64,000 bases of DNA. Origin: Methylotenera_A sp031422335. Lineage in GTDB: Bacteria > Pseudomonadota > Gammaproteobacteria > Burkholderiales > Methylophilaceae. Position 1 is the stretch's first letter; each line of letters begins with the position of its first letter. Shown here piece by piece: positions 7,423 to 15,756 of the stretch. The position numbers were made by a program, and so were the translations under genes. Under the pieces are notes generated by a model. The model was not told the DNA's origin, ran no database searches, and was given only the letters and a program-made list of their open reading frames with translations. The stretch covers positions 1 through 64,000 of the forward strand of contig JANOQW010000034.1 in the NCBI GenBank assembly GCA_031422335.1, read 5' to 3'.

Positions 7423-9408
7423 CTATAAAATAGATTTTGCTGTATTGACTACGTTTTCAACCGTAAAGCCAAAGTGTTTCATTAACGCACCACCTGGGGC
7501 AGATTCACCAAAAGTGTCGATGCCAACAACAGCACCTTCTAAGCCCACATATTTGCGCCAGAAATCTGGGTGCGCTGCCTCAATCGCTACACGTTTAACG
7601 CCAGCGGTTAATACGCTGTCTTTATACGTTTGCTCTTGGCGATCGAACACATTATTGCTAGGCATTGAAACCACACGGATTTTCTTGCCAGCCGCGGTTA
7701 ATTCTGCCGCCGCTTTAACGGCTAAATCTAACTCTGAGCCGTTGGCAATAAAGATTAAATCGGCTTTGCCTGCACAATCAGAAAGCACATAAGCACCTTT
7801 GCGAATGCCTGCAAAGTCGCTTGCATCATGTTTAATGCCCGCCAAGTTTTGACGTGACAATACTAAACTTGAAGGACCTTCATGACGCTCTACTGCCGCC
7901 ACCCAAGCCACGGTAGTTTCTGTGGCGCTGCCTGGACGCCAAACATCCATACGCGGAATATAGCGCAAGCCAGCGGTATTTTCTACTGGTTGGTGGGTTG
8001 GGCCATCCTCGCCTTGACCGATTGAATCATGCGTTAACACGTAAATCACGCGTTGATGCATAAGCGCTGCCATACGCATGCCGCTTTTCATGTAATCAGA
8101 GAACATATGGAAGGTACCGCCAAATGGCAATAAGCCACCGTGAAGCGCTACACCATTCATAATCGCTGCCATGCCAAATTCGCGCACACCGTATGAAATA
8201 TAATTACCTGGTTTTTTGGCATCTACATGCGTAAAGCTGCTGCAAGATGTTAAGTTAGAACCTGTTAAGTCAGCAGAGCCGCCTAAAAACTCTGGCAATA
8301 ACGGTGCAAGCGCTGCAATCGCGTTTTGTGATGCTTTACGCGATGCGTTACCTTCTGCTTTTTCGTTAGTTGCGGCAATAATGGCGTTGGTTGCTTCTGT
8401 CCAGTTAGCTGGTAAATCACCTGCCATACGGCGCGTAAATTCTGCTGCCTCAGCTGGGAAAGCTGCTTTATATGCAGCAAATTTGTCGTTCCAAGCCGCT
8501 TCTGTTGCAGCACCTTTGGCTTTTTGATCCCAACCAGCGTAAACATCAGCAGGAATCACAAATGGCTCGTGCGCCCAACCAATATTAGCGCGGGTTGCAG
8601 CTACTTCCTCTAAACCTAATGCACTACCGTGGCAGTCGTGGCTGCCAGATTTGTTAGGTGAGCCCATGCCGATAACTGTTTTACAGCAAATAAGTGAAGG
8701 TTTATCCGTCACTTTTTTTGCTGCTGCAATGGCTTTCCCAATCGCAGCAACATCGTGGCCATCTACCGATTGCACATGCCAGCCGTATGATTCAAAGCGT
8801 TTCGCCGTGTCGTCTGTGTACCAGCCTTCAATATGGCCATCAATCGAAATACCGTTGTCATCCCAAAACGCCGTTAATTTACCCAAGCCCCAAGTGCCAG
8901 CTAGCGCGCAAGCCTCATGCGAAACGCCCTCCATCATGCAACCATCGCCTAAAAACACGTAAGTTTGATGATCAACCACATCGTGGCTAGGCTTATTAAA
9001 TTCGTTAGCGAGTAATTTCTCTGCCATAGCAAACCCCACGCCGTTGGCAATACCTTGGCCAAGTGGGCCGGTGGTGGTTTCAACGCCTGCGGCGTAGCCG
9101 TATTCTGGGTGGCCAGCACATTGTGAGTGCAATTGACGGAACGATTGCAACTGCTCCATTTTTAAATCGTAGCCAGTTAAATGTAGCAGTGAGTAGATTA
9201 ACATAGAGCCGTGACCATTTGATAATACAAAACGATCGCGGTTGGCCCATTTAGGGTTGGTAGGATTATGGCTTAAATGGTGGTTCCATAGCTCTTCAGC
9301 AATTTCGGCCATGCCCATCGGCGCGCCTGGGTGGCCTGAGTTGGCTTTTTGTACTGCATCCATTGATAACGCACGAATTGCGTTGGCTAAATCTTTACGC
9401 GTTGCCAT
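7423..9408 (-). CDS. tkt: transketolase
   Basis: Thiamine-diphosphate enzyme that moves two-carbon units between sugar phosphates. It belongs to the pentose phosphate pathway and, in methylotrophs, to the rearrangement stage of the ribulose monophosphate cycle. The 661-residue length is normal. Visible are the N-terminal ANSGHPGAPMGMAE, the ThDP motif GDGCMMEGVSHEA ending near FWDDNGISIDG (residues 155-190), and the pyrimidine-domain THDSIGQGEDGPTHQPVE. The ATG at 9408 has AGGGAG at good spacing. Transcribed towards gap, but a terminator lies between them. Confidence 0.97.
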   Translation of the reverse strand: MATRKDLANAIRALSMDAVQKANSGHPGAPMGMAEIAEELWNHHLSHNPTNPKWANRDRFVLSNGHGSMLIYSLLHLTGYDLKMEQLQSFRQLHSQCAGHPEYGYAAGVETTTGPLGQGIANGVGFAMAEKLLANEFNKPSHDVVDHQTYVFLGDGCMMEGVSHEACALAGTWGLGKLTAFWDDNGISIDGHIEGWYTDDTAKRFESYGWHVQSVDGHDVAAIGKAIAAAKKVTDKPSLICCKTVIGMGSPNKSGSHDCHGSALGLEEVAATRANIGWAHEPFVIPADVYAGWDQKAKGAATEAAWNDKFAAYKAAFPAEAAEFTRRMAGDLPANWTEATNAIIAATNEKAEGNASRKASQNAIAALAPLLPEFLGGSADLTGSNLTSCSSFTHVDAKKPGNYISYGVREFGMAAIMNGVALHGGLLPFGGTFHMFSDYMKSGMRMAALMHQRVIYVLTHDSIGQGEDGPTHQPVENTAGLRYIPRMDVWRPGSATETTVAWVAAVERHEGPSSLVLSRQNLAGIKHDASDFAGIRKGAYVLSDCAGKADLIFIANGSELDLAVKAAAELTAAGKKIRVVSMPSNNVFDRQEQTYKDSVLTAGVKRVAIEAAHPDFWRKYVGLEGAVVGIDTFGESAPGGALMKHFGFTVENVVNTAKSIL

Positions 9409-9596
9409 TATTATCTCCCTGAAAAGTTTGGCATTTTAAATTTGCTAAGTAATGTAAATATGTTACGAAAACATGACTTAGCGGAACGCCCGTTTGAACG
9501 AATTAAATCAAAAATTTTGAATATCGAATTATTGCGCATATCGCTGTTTTGGGCAATACTTGAATATTGTTTCCACTAAAATTTTTGGGGCGCGTC

Positions 9597-10193
9597 ATGT
9601 TAAAACTGCACGATTTAGAGCCATCTGGCAATTGTTATAAAGTGCGCTTGTTTTGCGCGCTAATCGGCCAGCCCATTGAGTTAATTGCTGTCGATTTTAT
9701 GACGGGCCAGCATAAAAATGCGGCCTATTTAGCCATTAATCCCTTTGGTGAGATTCCAATTTTAGATGACGATGGTTTTATTTTGCGCGATTCAATGGCT
9801 ATTTTGGTATATTTGGCCACCAAACATAAGGCTGAGGCTTGGTACCCAAGCGACCCTAAAGAACGTGCTTTAGTCACTCAGTGGTTCTCTAGCAGCGTGA
9901 ATAATGTGATGCATGGCCCAGGTGCGGCAAGATTAATTGATAAATTTGGCTACACGCTAAACCGCGAAACTGCCCACGAAATTAGCGCGCGCATTTTATG
10001 CATTATGAATACAAATTTGGCTAATCGCGAATGGTTAGAATTGGGGCGCTACACCTTAGCCGACATTGCTTGCATGCCCTATATTGGCGTGTCATACGAA
10101 GGCGGCGTTTCGCTTGCGCCATACCCAAATATTGTAAAATGGATTGCGCGTGTAAAAGCGTTGCCTAATTTTATTCCAATGTCAGGAATATAA
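9597..10193 (+). CDS. glutathione S-transferase family protein
   Basis: A 198-residue cytosolic GST-fold protein. The N-terminal thioredoxin-like domain (residues 1-78) has PSGNCYKVRLF, the cis-Pro segment GEIPILDDDGF and the glutathione gamma-Glu contact RDSMAILVYLA. The C-terminal helical domain contains LADIACMPYIG, the usual N-capping region. The frame is open back to a TTG at 9567, but ATG 9597 has GGGGCG upstream and gives the family N-terminus. It diverges from tkt. The substrate cannot be inferred. Confidence 0.9.
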   Translation: MLKLHDLEPSGNCYKVRLFCALIGQPIELIAVDFMTGQHKNAAYLAINPFGEIPILDDDGFILRDSMAILVYLATKHKAEAWYPSDPKERALVTQWFSSSVNNVMHGPGAARLIDKFGYTLNRETAHEISARILCIMNTNLANREWLELGRYTLADIACMPYIGVSYEGGVSLAPYPNIVKWIARVKALPNFIPMSGI

Positions 10194-10208
10194 CTTATCG
10201 ATTGCGAT

Positions 10209-10242
10209 GCTCTGGAGGCCAATATCCATGAGGCTTGCAGGG
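10209..10242. repeat. roughly 35-bp palindromic repeat, intergenic copy
   Basis: GCTCTGGAGGCC-AATATCCATGA-GGCTTGCAGGG: arms pair imperfectly around the asymmetric centre shared with the copies at 22716, 27765, 30905, 42461, 46495 and 57960. It lies between the convergent GST gene and the small PEP-CTERM-like gene, where it could also act as a hairpin. There is no T run. Confidence 0.75.
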
Positions 10243-10276
10243 TAGGTCTACTTTGTAAGCGCAGCGCTATATTTGC

Positions 10277-10570
10277 TTAAACTTTTCTGCGGCTGGCACG
10301 CGCCACAAAACATAGCAAAGCCGTTAGCAACAAACCAAGCTGCGCGCTTTCTGGCATCGCTGTTTCGGGATTTGCTGCATGCATTGTTCTCGCGCGCGCT
10401 GGCACGCTGCTGCGGTCAATCTGGCTATACACGTTTTTTTGTACGGTAAATTTGACTTTTTGCAAGCTCGCACCTGCTACTTTTGAGCTTACCACGTCTG
10501 CTGCCACTGCCCAGGCGGCACTTGTAGAAATAACGCATGCAAATGCACACCCAACCAATATTTTCAACAT
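10277..10570 (-). CDS. small exported protein with PEP-CTERM-like tail
   Basis: A 97-residue protein with an N-terminal signal peptide (MLKILVGCAFACVISTSAAWA) and a C-terminal tripartite tail: MPES, a hydrophobic stretch of about 17 residues, then RASRRKV. This resembles the PEP-CTERM exosortase sorting signal but has Ser where the second Pro of the motif is expected. The middle is short, polar and has no known domain. ATG 10570 is chosen over TTG 10582 because GAGAGCG precedes it. Function unknown; PEP-CTERM proteins are generally exported and linked to exopolysaccharide. Exosortase processing is inference. Confidence 0.7.
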   Translation of the reverse strand: MLKILVGCAFACVISTSAAWAVAADVVSSKVAGASLQKVKFTVQKNVYSQIDRSSVPARARTMHAANPETAMPESAQLGLLLTALLCFVARASRRKV

Positions 10571-10840
10571 ATTCGCTCTCAATTTGTTCTAGTAAATTTA
10601 ACTAGCTATTGCAAATCGAGTGCCAACTGTAAATTTTAATTAAATCAATTGCTTATAGATATTTTTATTTCTCAGGTTGTCAAAATTTAAACACAAGTGT
10701 TAACAAACTCATCGTGCTTTATGGTAAAAACGATGATGAAGAATTTAGCGATAAAAAAGCTAGCTAAAAAGACTTTGGGCTAGCAATAAGCATTGCTTTA
10801 TTTGATGTTACTTAATTTGGCAAGCCCAGAATCTTCATGG
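10571..10840. other. 270-base intergenic region, AT-rich
   Basis: Lies upstream of the PEP-CTERM-like gene and downstream of the Gfo/Idh/MocA gene, both on the minus strand. It holds a terminator candidate (10753-10784), a small AGCAAT/ATTGCT hairpin (10782-10797) and presumably the promoter of the small gene. No open reading frame or RNA gene is recognised. Confidence 0.5.
10753..10784 (-). terminator. probable terminator of the redoxin-oxidoreductase operon
   Basis: Minus-strand GCTAGC (10779-10784) and GCTAGC (10759-10764) can pair across a 14-base loop, followed by six T. The stem is short, so confidence is modest. Confidence 0.42.
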
Positions 10841-11884
10841 CTATTGGCTTGCAGACATGGTGGCCTGCAGGGCAGTACAATTCCCTAGCGCATCTGCAAA
10901 ACTTAAAAGTGGCGTTTTATTATTTAAAACGCAGTCGCTAAAGTATTCAATTTCCAGTACAAAGTGGTTGGCAGGGCTGAGTTTTTCTTCACCGCTTTCA
11001 CCTGTATCATTGCCCCAGCTAATCATTGGTACATCTTTATCAAAAGCCCAAACCGTATGACATTTCAACCAGCCTTTGTCGCCGATGAGTTCGTATTCTG
11101 ATTTGCGGCTGCGCTCAAAACTAATATCAAATTGCCCAAAACGCGCGCGACCTTTGGCATCTTTACCAAAATCTAAAACACCGCTGGTAACAATATCTGC
11201 GCCGTGTTCGTTAAGTTTAGCCGTTGCAATGCAGCTTAACGGTTCTACAAAAGCTTGTTTGCTGGCGTGATTGTTTAAACCCATGCCCCAGCGCAGGGTA
11301 TGAATGGCATAGGGGCCAATGTCCCACAACGCGCCGCCGCCATCCGCCATGCTGCGGTTAATACGATACATGCGCGCCTCGCGCATTAAAAACGAGAAGC
11401 TAGATCGCACACTTAAAATGTCCCCAATCACGCCGCTTGCCACAAGCTCGCTCACCCGTGCATGTTGCGGATGAAAGCGATACATAAAGCCTTCCATCAC
11501 GCATATATTTTCTTTTCTGGCATTGGCTTTTTTCACCGCAGCTTCAATCGCATCAATATCGCTTAATTTTGTCGCCATCGGCTTTTCAATCAGCACATGC
11601 TTGCCTGCGCTAATCGCTTTAATCGCCCATTCTGCATGCTCTTCATTCGCCATTGGGCAGTAAATTGCTTCTACGTTTTTGTCGGCAATTAAGCTTTCTA
11701 AATCATCATAACAAGCAACGTAACCATCGTAATTTGGTGCGTATTTTTCAAGTGTGGCCTTCGCCGCGCCCGCACGACGGCTGGCAACCGCCACCAATTG
11801 CGAATTCGGCGCTTCAATAATCGCAGGCAGCAAACGCTCGTTCACTCGCGCCGCGCCTAAAATTCCCCATTTAAGTTTATTCAT
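10841..11884 (-). CDS. Gfo/Idh/MocA family oxidoreductase
   Basis: NAD(P)-dependent dehydrogenase-fold protein of 347 residues. The N-terminal Rossmann domain starts KWGILGAARV and has VASRR after beta 2. The family's EKPMA motif (lysine of the catalytic centre) is near residue 98. The C-terminal alpha/beta domain contains GGGALWDIGPYAIHTLRW. ATG 11884 has GGAG upstream and overlaps the stop of the redoxin gene by 8 bases, so the pair is coupled. The extreme C-terminus (ALQATMSASQ) is encoded partly by sequence resembling the window's palindromic repeat. Substrate unknown; sugar or cyclitol dehydrogenation is usual for the family. Confidence 0.88.
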   Translation of the reverse strand: MNKLKWGILGAARVNERLLPAIIEAPNSQLVAVASRRAGAAKATLEKYAPNYDGYVACYDDLESLIADKNVEAIYCPMANEEHAEWAIKAISAGKHVLIEKPMATKLSDIDAIEAAVKKANARKENICVMEGFMYRFHPQHARVSELVASGVIGDILSVRSSFSFLMREARMYRINRSMADGGGALWDIGPYAIHTLRWGMGLNNHASKQAFVEPLSCIATAKLNEHGADIVTSGVLDFGKDAKGRARFGQFDISFERSRKSEYELIGDKGWLKCHTVWAFDKDVPMISWGNDTGESGEEKLSPANHFVLEIEYFSDCVLNNKTPLLSFADALGNCTALQATMSASQ

Positions 11885-12434
11885 GTTCACTCCATTTGAT
11901 ACTACAACCGATACTCGCAATTTGTTCTGTTGGCCCTGTGCCAGTTTCTGCCACTAATTTCATCGCCTTAAATAAATCACGCGTACTGTTGGGCGCAGTT
12001 TCTTTGCGACTTTCGTCAAAGCGGCCGCGATATTGCAACTCACCATTACTATTGAACCCAAAAAAATCTGGCGTGCAAACTGCGCCATAAATTTTGGCAA
12101 TTTGCTGGCTTGCATCTAACAAATATGGAAAAGGGAAATCCATCTCACGTGCGATGATTTGCATATTTTCAACACTATCTTCAGGATAGTCGCTTGGGTC
12201 GTTTGACATAATCGCGACAGTGTTCACACCTAAGGTTTGTAACTCACGCACGTCAGCAATTAAACGCGGCAAAATGGCTTTTACATAAGGGCAATGGTTG
12301 CAAATAAACATCACCAGTAGGCCGTTTTTTCCTTTGAATGCGTGTAAGCTAACGATGTTTCCATCCATATTTGGCAGAGCAAAATGTGGCGCTTGCCAGC
12401 CAAAATCGCATATAGGTGGGTTGATACTTGCCAT
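11877..12434 (-). CDS. thioredoxin-fold redoxin (AhpC/TSA-like)
   Basis: A 185-residue thioredoxin-superfamily protein. After beta strands FALPNMDGNIVSL and GLLVMFICNHCPYVK it carries a CxxC (CNHC) at the usual active-site position, then DASQQIAKIYGAVCTPDFFGF, the cis-Pro region. No signal peptide is visible, so it is probably cytosolic. It is coupled to the oxidoreductase downstream. Thiol-disulfide or peroxide chemistry is likely; the substrate is unknown. Confidence 0.82.
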   Translation of the reverse strand: MASINPPICDFGWQAPHFALPNMDGNIVSLHAFKGKNGLLVMFICNHCPYVKAILPRLIADVRELQTLGVNTVAIMSNDPSDYPEDSVENMQIIAREMDFPFPYLLDASQQIAKIYGAVCTPDFFGFNSNGELQYRGRFDESRKETAPNSTRDLFKAMKLVAETGTGPTEQIASIGCSIKWSEHE

Positions 12435-12476
12435 GCTCTAAAGCTCCAAAACTAGTTAATTCTAAATATTATAGTA

Positions 12477-12552
12477 CGTCATTCCAGCGCAGGCGGGAAT
12501 CCATTTTAATGGTTTAAATTCAATTTGCATTCACGCCTGCGTTGGAGTGACG
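12477..12552. repeat. 76-base imperfect inverted repeat upstream of rsmE
   Basis: Arms 12477-12497 and 12532-12552 (starting CGTCATTCCAGCGCAGGCGG) match at about 18 of 21 positions when inverted, with a 34-base AT-rich centre. The CGTCATTCC...GGAGTGACG ends are of a kind common in proteobacterial intergenic repeats. It occupies most of the gap between the divergent redoxin and rsmE genes, so both promoters must overlap or flank it. Confidence 0.8.
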
Positions 12553-12582
12553 ATTATTGAGTTTTCAAGATAGAATAAGGCT

Positions 12583-13347
12583 ATGAGCAACTGTCGATTT
12601 TATAACCCTGAAAACTTAGCCATTGGCGCAAGCATTAAACTAAGCGATAACGCTGCCACCCATGCCACCCGTGTGTTGCGGCTAGAAGTTAGCGATGAAA
12701 TTGCGCTATTTAATGGCGATGGCAACGATTACACCTGCGCCATTAGCAGCATTAAAAAAAGTGAGGTGCAAGTAATTGTAAAAAATGTTGTAAAAATTAC
12801 AAACGAATCACCGCTGCGCATTACACTGCTACAAGGCATATCTAGTGGCGACCGCATGGATTACACCATTCAAAAAGCGGTGGAACTTGGCGTAACGGCG
12901 GTTGTGCCGATTATCACCAGTCGCAGCGTGGTGAAGCTAACAAATGAGCGCGCAGAAAAGCGCCTGACACATTGGCAAAACGTGGTGATTGCAGCTTGTG
13001 AGCAAAGTGGCCGCGCATTTGTGCCCACTGTTTCTGCCCCCGTGCAGTTATCAGCATGGCTGGGAGCCAATAAGCATGAGAGTGCTGGCGATGCAAAAAT
13101 TAAGACAAATGAATCTACACGTATTTTATTGAACCCAATTGGCGCGTTACGGTTGGCAGAGCGGCCTAAACCAAAAGGCGATATTGAGCTGCTAATTGGT
13201 GCTGAAGGTGGTTTATCGCAAAGTGAAATTGATACTGCGCTATCACAAGGTTTTCAATCTATTGTTTTAGGTGCGCGTATTTTGCGCACAGAAACTGCCG
13301 CATTAGTCGCAATCGCAGCCATGCAAACACTTTGGGGCGATTTTTAG
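12583..13347 (+). CDS. rsmE: 16S rRNA (uracil1498-N3)-methyltransferase
   Basis: SPOUT-class methyltransferase that makes m3U1498 in 16S rRNA. The 254-residue product has an N-terminal PUA-like barrel (to about residue 70) and the SPOUT domain with the trefoil-knot motifs LLIGAEGGLSQSEI (about residue 203) and LGARILRTETAALVA near the C-terminus. Also visible are QKAVELGVTAVVPI and CEQSGRAFVP. The ATG at 12583 has AAGG five bases upstream at short spacing. It lies directly upstream of the argA fusion gene. Confidence 0.94.
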   Translation: MSNCRFYNPENLAIGASIKLSDNAATHATRVLRLEVSDEIALFNGDGNDYTCAISSIKKSEVQVIVKNVVKITNESPLRITLLQGISSGDRMDYTIQKAVELGVTAVVPIITSRSVVKLTNERAEKRLTHWQNVVIAACEQSGRAFVPTVSAPVQLSAWLGANKHESAGDAKIKTNESTRILLNPIGALRLAERPKPKGDIELLIGAEGGLSQSEIDTALSQGFQSIVLGARILRTETAALVAIAAMQTLWGDF

Positions 13348-13355
13348 GCTAAATT

Positions 13356-13428
13356 AATTGTAATATATTTGCTAAAATTACAATTATGTTTTAATATTTT
13401 GTAATTATTACATTTAATTACTAATTAA
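13356..13428. promoter_or_regulatory. cluster of palindromes in the argA leader, candidate operator
   Basis: This AT-rich spacer contains AATTGTAAT (13356-13364) with its exact inverse ATTACAATT (13377-13385), then a perfect palindrome TGTAAT-T-ATTACA (13400-13412), then another perfect palindrome TTAATTA-C-TAATTAA (13414-13428), which ends 5 bases before the start codon. TGTAA/TTACA half-sites recur. Because the gene behind it encodes a helix-turn-helix domain, autoregulation is a natural guess. Low complexity raises the chance of accidental palindromes. Confidence 0.5.
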
Positions 13429-13433
13429 ACAAA

Positions 13434-15011
13434 ATGTCTTTAGCCAACGCAATCCGCACACAACGTAAATCGCTCAAAATCACGCTACAAACGCTGGCAG
13501 AAAAAGTTAGTGCTGACGCTGGCAATTTATCGCGTATTGAACGTGGTGAATTGGGTGTTTCAGAGCAGCTATTGCGTAAAATTGCGGCTGCGTTAAACAC
13601 CACGCCAGCCAGCCTTTATGCACACAGTGAGTCAGCGATACCAAACATGGCTTTGACTTTACAAAATAATGCCAGCCAAGATTTTGTGCCAGAAAAATTT
13701 GTAGGTTGGTTTCGCAGCGCAACACCTTACATTCACGCTTTTGGCGGGCGCACCTTTGTCATCGCGTTTGGTGGCGAGGTGATTAACGATAAGCAGTTTG
13801 CCGCGTTATCGCACGATTTAAATTTGCTGGCCAGCTTGGAAGTAAGGCTGGTATTAGTACACGGCGCACGCCCGCAAATTGAGCAACGCTTAAAGCGCGC
13901 CAAATTAACACCCATTTTGCACAACGGTTTGCGTGTGACTGACGATGCAGCGATGGGAATTGTAAAAGAAGCCAATGGCGCGGTGCGGGTAGAGATTGAG
14001 GCACAACTTTCGATGGGATTAATCAATTCGCCCATGGCAGGCGCAGATATCCGTGTAGCCAGTGGTAATTTTGTTACCGCAAAGCCGCTGGGCGTGCGCG
14101 ATGGTGTGGATTTACAACACACCGGAGAAGTGCGCAAAGTGGATGCGATGAGTATTCAGCGGCGCTTGGACGATGGTGAACTGGTGCTGCTATCTCCGCT
14201 TGGCTACTCGCCTACAGGCGAGGCATTTAATTTGAGTTTAGAGGATGTTGCTGTAAGTGCAGCGATTGCGCTAGATGCCGACAAACTGATTTTTCTGATG
14301 GATTCTGCAGGCGTGCAAAATTTACGCGGCGAATTATTACGCGAAATGACCGCAGAAAAAGCGCAGAATTTGCTTAATAATGTAGAAAGTAATGATGCTC
14401 CAATCAATTTTTCTGAAGATATTAATTACTATTTGCCCGCCGCAATACGCGCCTGCAACCATGGCGTGGCACGTACACATTTGATTAGCAGGCATATTGA
14501 TGGCGCCATTATTCAAGAGCTATTTACGCTGCAAGGCATTGGCACAATGGTGACTGAGTTGCCGCTAGAAACCATGCGCCAAGCCAATATTGACGATGTG
14601 GGCGGCATTTTAAAGCTGATAGAACCATTAGAACATGAGGGTATTTTAGTGCGGCGCGGGCGCGAACGTATCGAGATGGAAATTGACCATTTTTATGTGA
14701 TGGAACACGATAATCGCGCCATTGGTTGTGCAGCGCTTTATCCATTTTCAGATGACAAAGCTGCTGAGTTTGCTTGCTTGGCGATTGATAGCCAATATCG
14801 CGGTGGGGGGCGCGGTGATAAGTTATTCAATTATTGTCAGCAACAAGCCAAAACCTTGGGGTTTAAACAACTATTTTGCTTGACTACCCACACCGAGCAT
14901 TGGTTTATTGAACGCGGATTTATTGAAGGTAGTATTGAAAAATTGCCGCAACAAAAACAAGCTTTGTATAACTTTCAACGTAAATCTAAAGTGTTTGTTA
15001 AAACGCTTTAA
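13434..15011 (+). CDS. argA: XRE helix-turn-helix fused to N-acetylglutamate synthase
   Basis: First enzyme of arginine synthesis (acetyl-CoA + glutamate to N-acetylglutamate) with an added DNA-binding domain. Residues 1-62 form a Cro/C1-type helix-turn-helix (LQTLAEKVSADAGNLSRIERGELGVSEQLLRKIA). A linker follows to about residue 85. Residues 86-375 are the amino-acid-kinase domain of ArgA type (FVIAFGGE, LVLVHGARPQIE, SGNFVTAKPLGV), and residues 380-525 the GNAT acetyltransferase domain (AIDSQYRGGGRGDKL is the acetyl-CoA loop). The length of 525 exceeds the E. coli enzyme (about 443) by the size of the HTH part. An internal ATG at residue 72 has no ribosome binding site, so the fusion start at 13434 is preferred, although that start also lacks a clear one. 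No frameshift is needed. Confidence 0.92.
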   Translation: MSLANAIRTQRKSLKITLQTLAEKVSADAGNLSRIERGELGVSEQLLRKIAAALNTTPASLYAHSESAIPNMALTLQNNASQDFVPEKFVGWFRSATPYIHAFGGRTFVIAFGGEVINDKQFAALSHDLNLLASLEVRLVLVHGARPQIEQRLKRAKLTPILHNGLRVTDDAAMGIVKEANGAVRVEIEAQLSMGLINSPMAGADIRVASGNFVTAKPLGVRDGVDLQHTGEVRKVDAMSIQRRLDDGELVLLSPLGYSPTGEAFNLSLEDVAVSAAIALDADKLIFLMDSAGVQNLRGELLREMTAEKAQNLLNNVESNDAPINFSEDINYYLPAAIRACNHGVARTHLISRHIDGAIIQELFTLQGIGTMVTELPLETMRQANIDDVGGILKLIEPLEHEGILVRRGRERIEMEIDHFYVMEHDNRAIGCAALYPFSDDKAAEFACLAIDSQYRGGGRGDKLFNYCQQQAKTLGFKQLFCLTTHTEHWFIERGFIEGSIEKLPQQKQALYNFQRKSKVFVKTL

Positions 15012-15020
15012 ACCGCTAGG

Positions 15021-15671
15021 CTATTCCTCGCGTGTAAAAACTACGATCACTTGATTGGTAAAAAAACTTCTAAAAATTCTACAGGTGGCTAAATTTAGCA
15101 CTTTGTAAGTGTAGTGTGGTCCGAATCGAGCACGATAAGTATCATGCCATTTTACGAATTTAAGCCCGGCTTGAGTACCCCATCTTTTCACACGTTTATG
15201 TGTCATCACTTGAATATGTGTTTTATCAAAAGTACCTGCTGCTTTCTCTGGCCAATCGCCTTTAATTAGCAGCTCTCTGAGAGTATCAATATTACGCATA
15301 TTGGGTACGCTAATAATTATCCAGCCACCCTTTTTAACCATTTTCACATAATGCTTTAGGCGCTCCCAAGCAAGCGGTATATGCTCCAACACATCTAGCA
15401 ATAGTAGGCCATCTAGGCTATTTTCAGCAAACGGCATCAGCTCATCACCAGTAATGACTCGCGCGCTGGTAATGCGCGTTTTAGCTACTTCTATTGAACG
15501 TTCCGAAACATCTACGCCATGCACCTCGAAACCACGTTCCACTAAAGAGCCTTCTGTTCTAGCTTGACCACATCCGAGTGAGCCTATGACGCCACTTTTC
15601 GTTGGCACAAGCTCTACAATATCTGCACGCAAATGATCTGAATAAATAAAATCTATATCAGGATGTTCCAT
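15021..15671 (-). CDS. SAM-dependent methyltransferase, class I
   Basis: A 216-residue Methyltransf_11/23-type protein. Motif I is VIGSLGCGQARTEGSLVERG (about residues 28-47), with acidic VDVS after beta 2 and LLLLDVLEHIP after beta 4. The C-terminal part (RARFGPHYTYKVLNLATCRIFRSF) is basic and hydrophobic. Such proteins often methylate quinones, lipids or sugars, but the substrate cannot be told. It converges with argA and diverges from argB across 85 bases. Confidence 0.82.
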   Translation of the reverse strand: MEHPDIDFIYSDHLRADIVELVPTKSGVIGSLGCGQARTEGSLVERGFEVHGVDVSERSIEVAKTRITSARVITGDELMPFAENSLDGLLLLDVLEHIPLAWERLKHYVKMVKKGGWIIISVPNMRNIDTLRELLIKGDWPEKAAGTFDKTHIQVMTHKRVKRWGTQAGLKFVKWHDTYRARFGPHYTYKVLNLATCRIFRSFFTNQVIVVFTREE

Positions 15672-15704
15672 TGTTTTTATACTAAATAAAATTGAAATAT
15701 ACTT

Positions 15705-15732
15705 AATTGTAACAAATCACGATAATATTACA
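15705..15732. promoter_or_regulatory. TGTAA...TTACA inverted pair in the argB upstream region
   Basis: AATTGTAA (15705-15712) and ATTACA (15727-15732) give TGTAA-N15-TTACA, similar to TGTAA-N14-TTACA in front of argA. It lies 25-52 bases before the argB start, between argB and the divergent methyltransferase gene. A shared operator is inference only. Confidence 0.35.
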
Positions 15733-15756
15733 CATCATTAATTTTTGTGTACCAAA

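Noticed and set aside
13434..13646. HTH part as a separate small regulator gene upstream of argA
   Set aside because: There is no stop codon between the HTH and the ArgA domains and no ribosome binding site before the internal ATG.
13733..14137. 134-codon open frame opposite argA
   Set aside because: Antisense to the kinase-fold domain; Ser/Thr/Pro-rich shadow product.
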